NCBI RefSeq assembly: GCF_000178955.2
Contig: NC_016631.1
Location: forward strand, 5,022,001 to 5,086,000
Direction: 5' to 3'
DNA length: 64,000 nucleotides
Source of the DNA: Granulicella mallensis MP5ACTX8
GTDB lineage: Bacteria; Acidobacteriota; Terriglobia; Terriglobales; Acidobacteriaceae
Numbering within the stretch: the first letter of the stretch is position 1; every line of letters begins with the position of its first letter. Of the stretch, positions 62,437-64,000 are shown one piece after another. Under the pieces are notes generated by a model. The model saw only the letters and a list, made by a program, of their open reading frames with translations. It had not been told where the DNA came from and ran no database searches. The translations under genes were made by a program, and so were the position numbers.

Positions 62437-63840
62437 TTAGTAGATGCGCTTCGCCACGACCTCGGCAGGAGACGATTCCGAATCAAGGTTCGTAGTCTTC
62501 AGCACAACCTCAAAAGGTCTGATTCCATGTTTATCACGCGGCACAGTCTTCAAAAAGGTTCCCATGCTGCCATGAAACAGGAACTCCGAAGCAGCCTCGG
62601 TTCCAGCCACCGTTAGACCTTCGACGATCAATACCCAGCCCGTACCATTCAAATTGGGGAGAAAGGCGACAACGGCATAAGTAGAGTAAGGGGCAGCCGT
62701 GCTGCTGTTGCGGTAGACGGCCGGCTCTCCCGAAAGTGGCTTCTTGTTAACGATGACCGACTCATAGGTATCGCTGGTCGCGTGATAATCGAACCGGAAG
62801 TTCATTCTGGGTTCGAAGAGCGATATCCAGGGATCTCCATAGATAGAACCAAGCAGGATAAGGTTCGACTGCTTCAGGTCATCCAGGCGCAAGGTTCTGG
62901 CATTTCTCAGAATAACCCGCTTCTGCCTCGCCTCTGGAAGGGTAAGAATGCCTGCGACGGTATTTACGTCGGGGACGCTGGTGAGTCGTTCACGGCTCAA
63001 CCGCTGTAGCTTGAGGCTTTCAGGGCTATCGACTTTCTCAAACTGTGAGAAATAACTTCCGTCGATGTACTGGTTGAGCGTCGCATACTTACCACTGACA
63101 TCCTGTAGAACTCCCAGCCCACTGTCCGTCGTGACGACGTACGTACTTGCATTCTCAGAAAATAGCTGGGCCCATATCGGATGGGCGACTGAAGCCTGCA
63201 GCAGATTTTCCCTGAAAAGAAAGAAAGCAATAAGGGTGCCAAAGAGAGCAATCAGTCCAAGGGTTATGACCCACTGAAATCTGCGCCGGGGAGCCTGAGG
63301 AGTCGATATCTCTGGCTCAGGAGAAGAGATTGCCAGGAGCGGACGCTCCTTTGACGGGGTAACAGTGATGTCTCCACCCCCTGCGCCAAGTGGAATGACC
63401 TCTTCCAGGCTCTCTTTCTGACGCTCCTCAAAGACCGCGCAGTATCCACCGCGTGGAATGACGATCAGCAGCGGTTCATCCGCTGCATGATCTTCAAAGT
63501 AGCGATCGAGCCGCTGCCGGAGGTGCCTGACGTAGGTGCGGACAATATTGTCTTCGCTGGTCCGATAGCCGGGACGGCGACGAAAGACAACGACACCGAT
63601 GTTCTGTTCTGTCAGATCGTCGGTACGGCCCTCCAGCGTGCGCTCACAGACAAATAACAGGAATTGGGAGAGCAAAGGAGACTTGGCAAAGTACGGACTC
63701 TCCGCGACTCGCAGCGCGAGCGTCCAGCGGGGGTCTTCCCTGAGACCTGACTCGATATCATCTGCGACAGATGACGCCGTGTCCGCAAAATGTATCGGCT
63801 GTGAGCTCATGAACCGCGAGGTAATGGGACTGTCCGGCAC
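62437..63840 (-). CDS. Membrane-anchored one-component regulator with N-terminal winged-helix-like domain
   Basis: A 467-residue protein with the same plan as the product of 42616-43797. Residues ~35-137 are an alpha/beta DNA-binding-type domain (LSQFLLFVCERTLEGRTDDL, LTEQNIGVVVFRRRPGY, VRTYVRHLRQRLDRYF, IVIPRGGYCAVFE). A linker follows, then a membrane helix at ~188-208 and a ~260-residue periplasmic part (HPIWAQLFSENASTYVVTTD, FLPNLNGTGWVLIVEGL). It would sense an external ligand and regulate genes directly, like ToxR or CadC. It lies upstream of glpP on the same strand but 570 bases away. Start ATG 63840 or 63810. Confidence 0.7.
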   Translation of the reverse strand: MPDSPITSRFMSSQPIHFADTASSVADDIESGLREDPRWTLALRVAESPYFAKSPLLSQFLLFVCERTLEGRTDDLTEQNIGVVVFRRRPGYRTSEDNIVRTYVRHLRQRLDRYFEDHAADEPLLIVIPRGGYCAVFEERQKESLEEVIPLGAGGGDITVTPSKERPLLAISSPEPEISTPQAPRRRFQWVITLGLIALFGTLIAFFLFRENLLQASVAHPIWAQLFSENASTYVVTTDSGLGVLQDVSGKYATLNQYIDGSYFSQFEKVDSPESLKLQRLSRERLTSVPDVNTVAGILTLPEARQKRVILRNARTLRLDDLKQSNLILLGSIYGDPWISLFEPRMNFRFDYHATSDTYESVIVNKKPLSGEPAVYRNSSTAAPYSTYAVVAFLPNLNGTGWVLIVEGLTVAGTEAASEFLFHGSMGTFLKTVPRDKHGIRPFEVVLKTTNLDSESSPAEVVAKRIY

Positions 63841-64000
63841 AAAATCTGCAGAACTTCTATTCAGGCTGAAGAGTACGCGGGAATTATGAATGGAATGTAA
63901 ACGAGAGTACCCGGCCCCATCGCCCTGGCTGACGAGGGGGAGATCAAAAACAGTTTCCTGCCAAAATCGGTGTCTTCTCTCTTGTAACCTTTCCGCAATA
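63841..64000. other. Window end, upstream of the membrane regulator
   Basis: 160 bases presumably containing the regulator's promoter on the minus strand. No gene seen. Confidence 0.4.

Noticed and set aside
62256..62495. 79-codon plus-strand frame near the end of the regulator gene
   Set aside because: Overlaps the 3' end of the 62437-63840 gene, no ribosome site and no recognisable content.

Overview
The window looks like a chromosomal segment of a soil Acidobacteriota, most likely Acidobacteriaceae (Granulicella, Terriglobus or Edaphobacter type). This is an inference. It rests on three very large TonB-dependent receptors with a carboxypeptidase-regulatory-like N-terminal domain (Oar-like), a GH3 beta-glucosidase, YncE/phosphoesterase fusions, membrane-anchored winged-helix regulators, GC-rich third codon positions and frequent GTG or TTG starts. 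No rRNA, tRNA or CRISPR array was seen.

Layout. 32-4842 (minus) is a stressosome-type partner-switching operon: rsbR, rsbS, rsbT, a fused ATPase/SpoIIE phosphatase and a hybrid histidine kinase with an extra N-terminal anti-sigma-like ATPase. 5399-9790 (plus) encodes an RND efflux adaptor and pump without an outer-membrane channel. 10142-20540 holds secreted hydrolases: GH3 glucosidase, M3 dipeptidase, a lipoprotein alpha/beta hydrolase, a Fes-like esterase and a beta-propeller/phosphoesterase. A TonB receptor (20738-24271), a KdpD/KdpE-like two-component pair and peptide deformylase follow.

27293-30086 is a two-gene operon that I read as a family 2A encapsulin nanocompartment: an SrpI-like shell protein, then a SufS-type cysteine desulfurase with a ~225-residue low-complexity N-terminal extension that would direct it into the shell. 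An Lrp/AsnC regulator is divergent. 31250-38250 (minus) is a tightly packed five-gene cluster that I cannot assign to a known pathway: B12-type radical SAM enzyme, zinc-ribbon methyltransferase, amidohydrolase, SPASM radical SAM enzyme and a GT87-like membrane protein fused to a TolB-like propeller.

38669-47460 groups a TonB receptor with a divergent membrane-anchored regulator, an OPA-type organophosphate transporter and a Tat-exported phospholipase C. A shared 15-base motif in the two control regions suggests co-regulation of a phospholipid or phosphate-ester scavenging module. 47461-50470 is a decayed island of palindromic repeats, two frameshifted genes and an IS1595-like remnant. 50488-57256 is a complete tripartite RND efflux operon with a divergent TetR repressor and a palindromic operator. 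57368-61867 pairs a TonB receptor with glpP; between them lie a promoter and a terminator-like hairpin placed as expected for a GlpP-controlled leader. The window ends with a second membrane-anchored winged-helix regulator.
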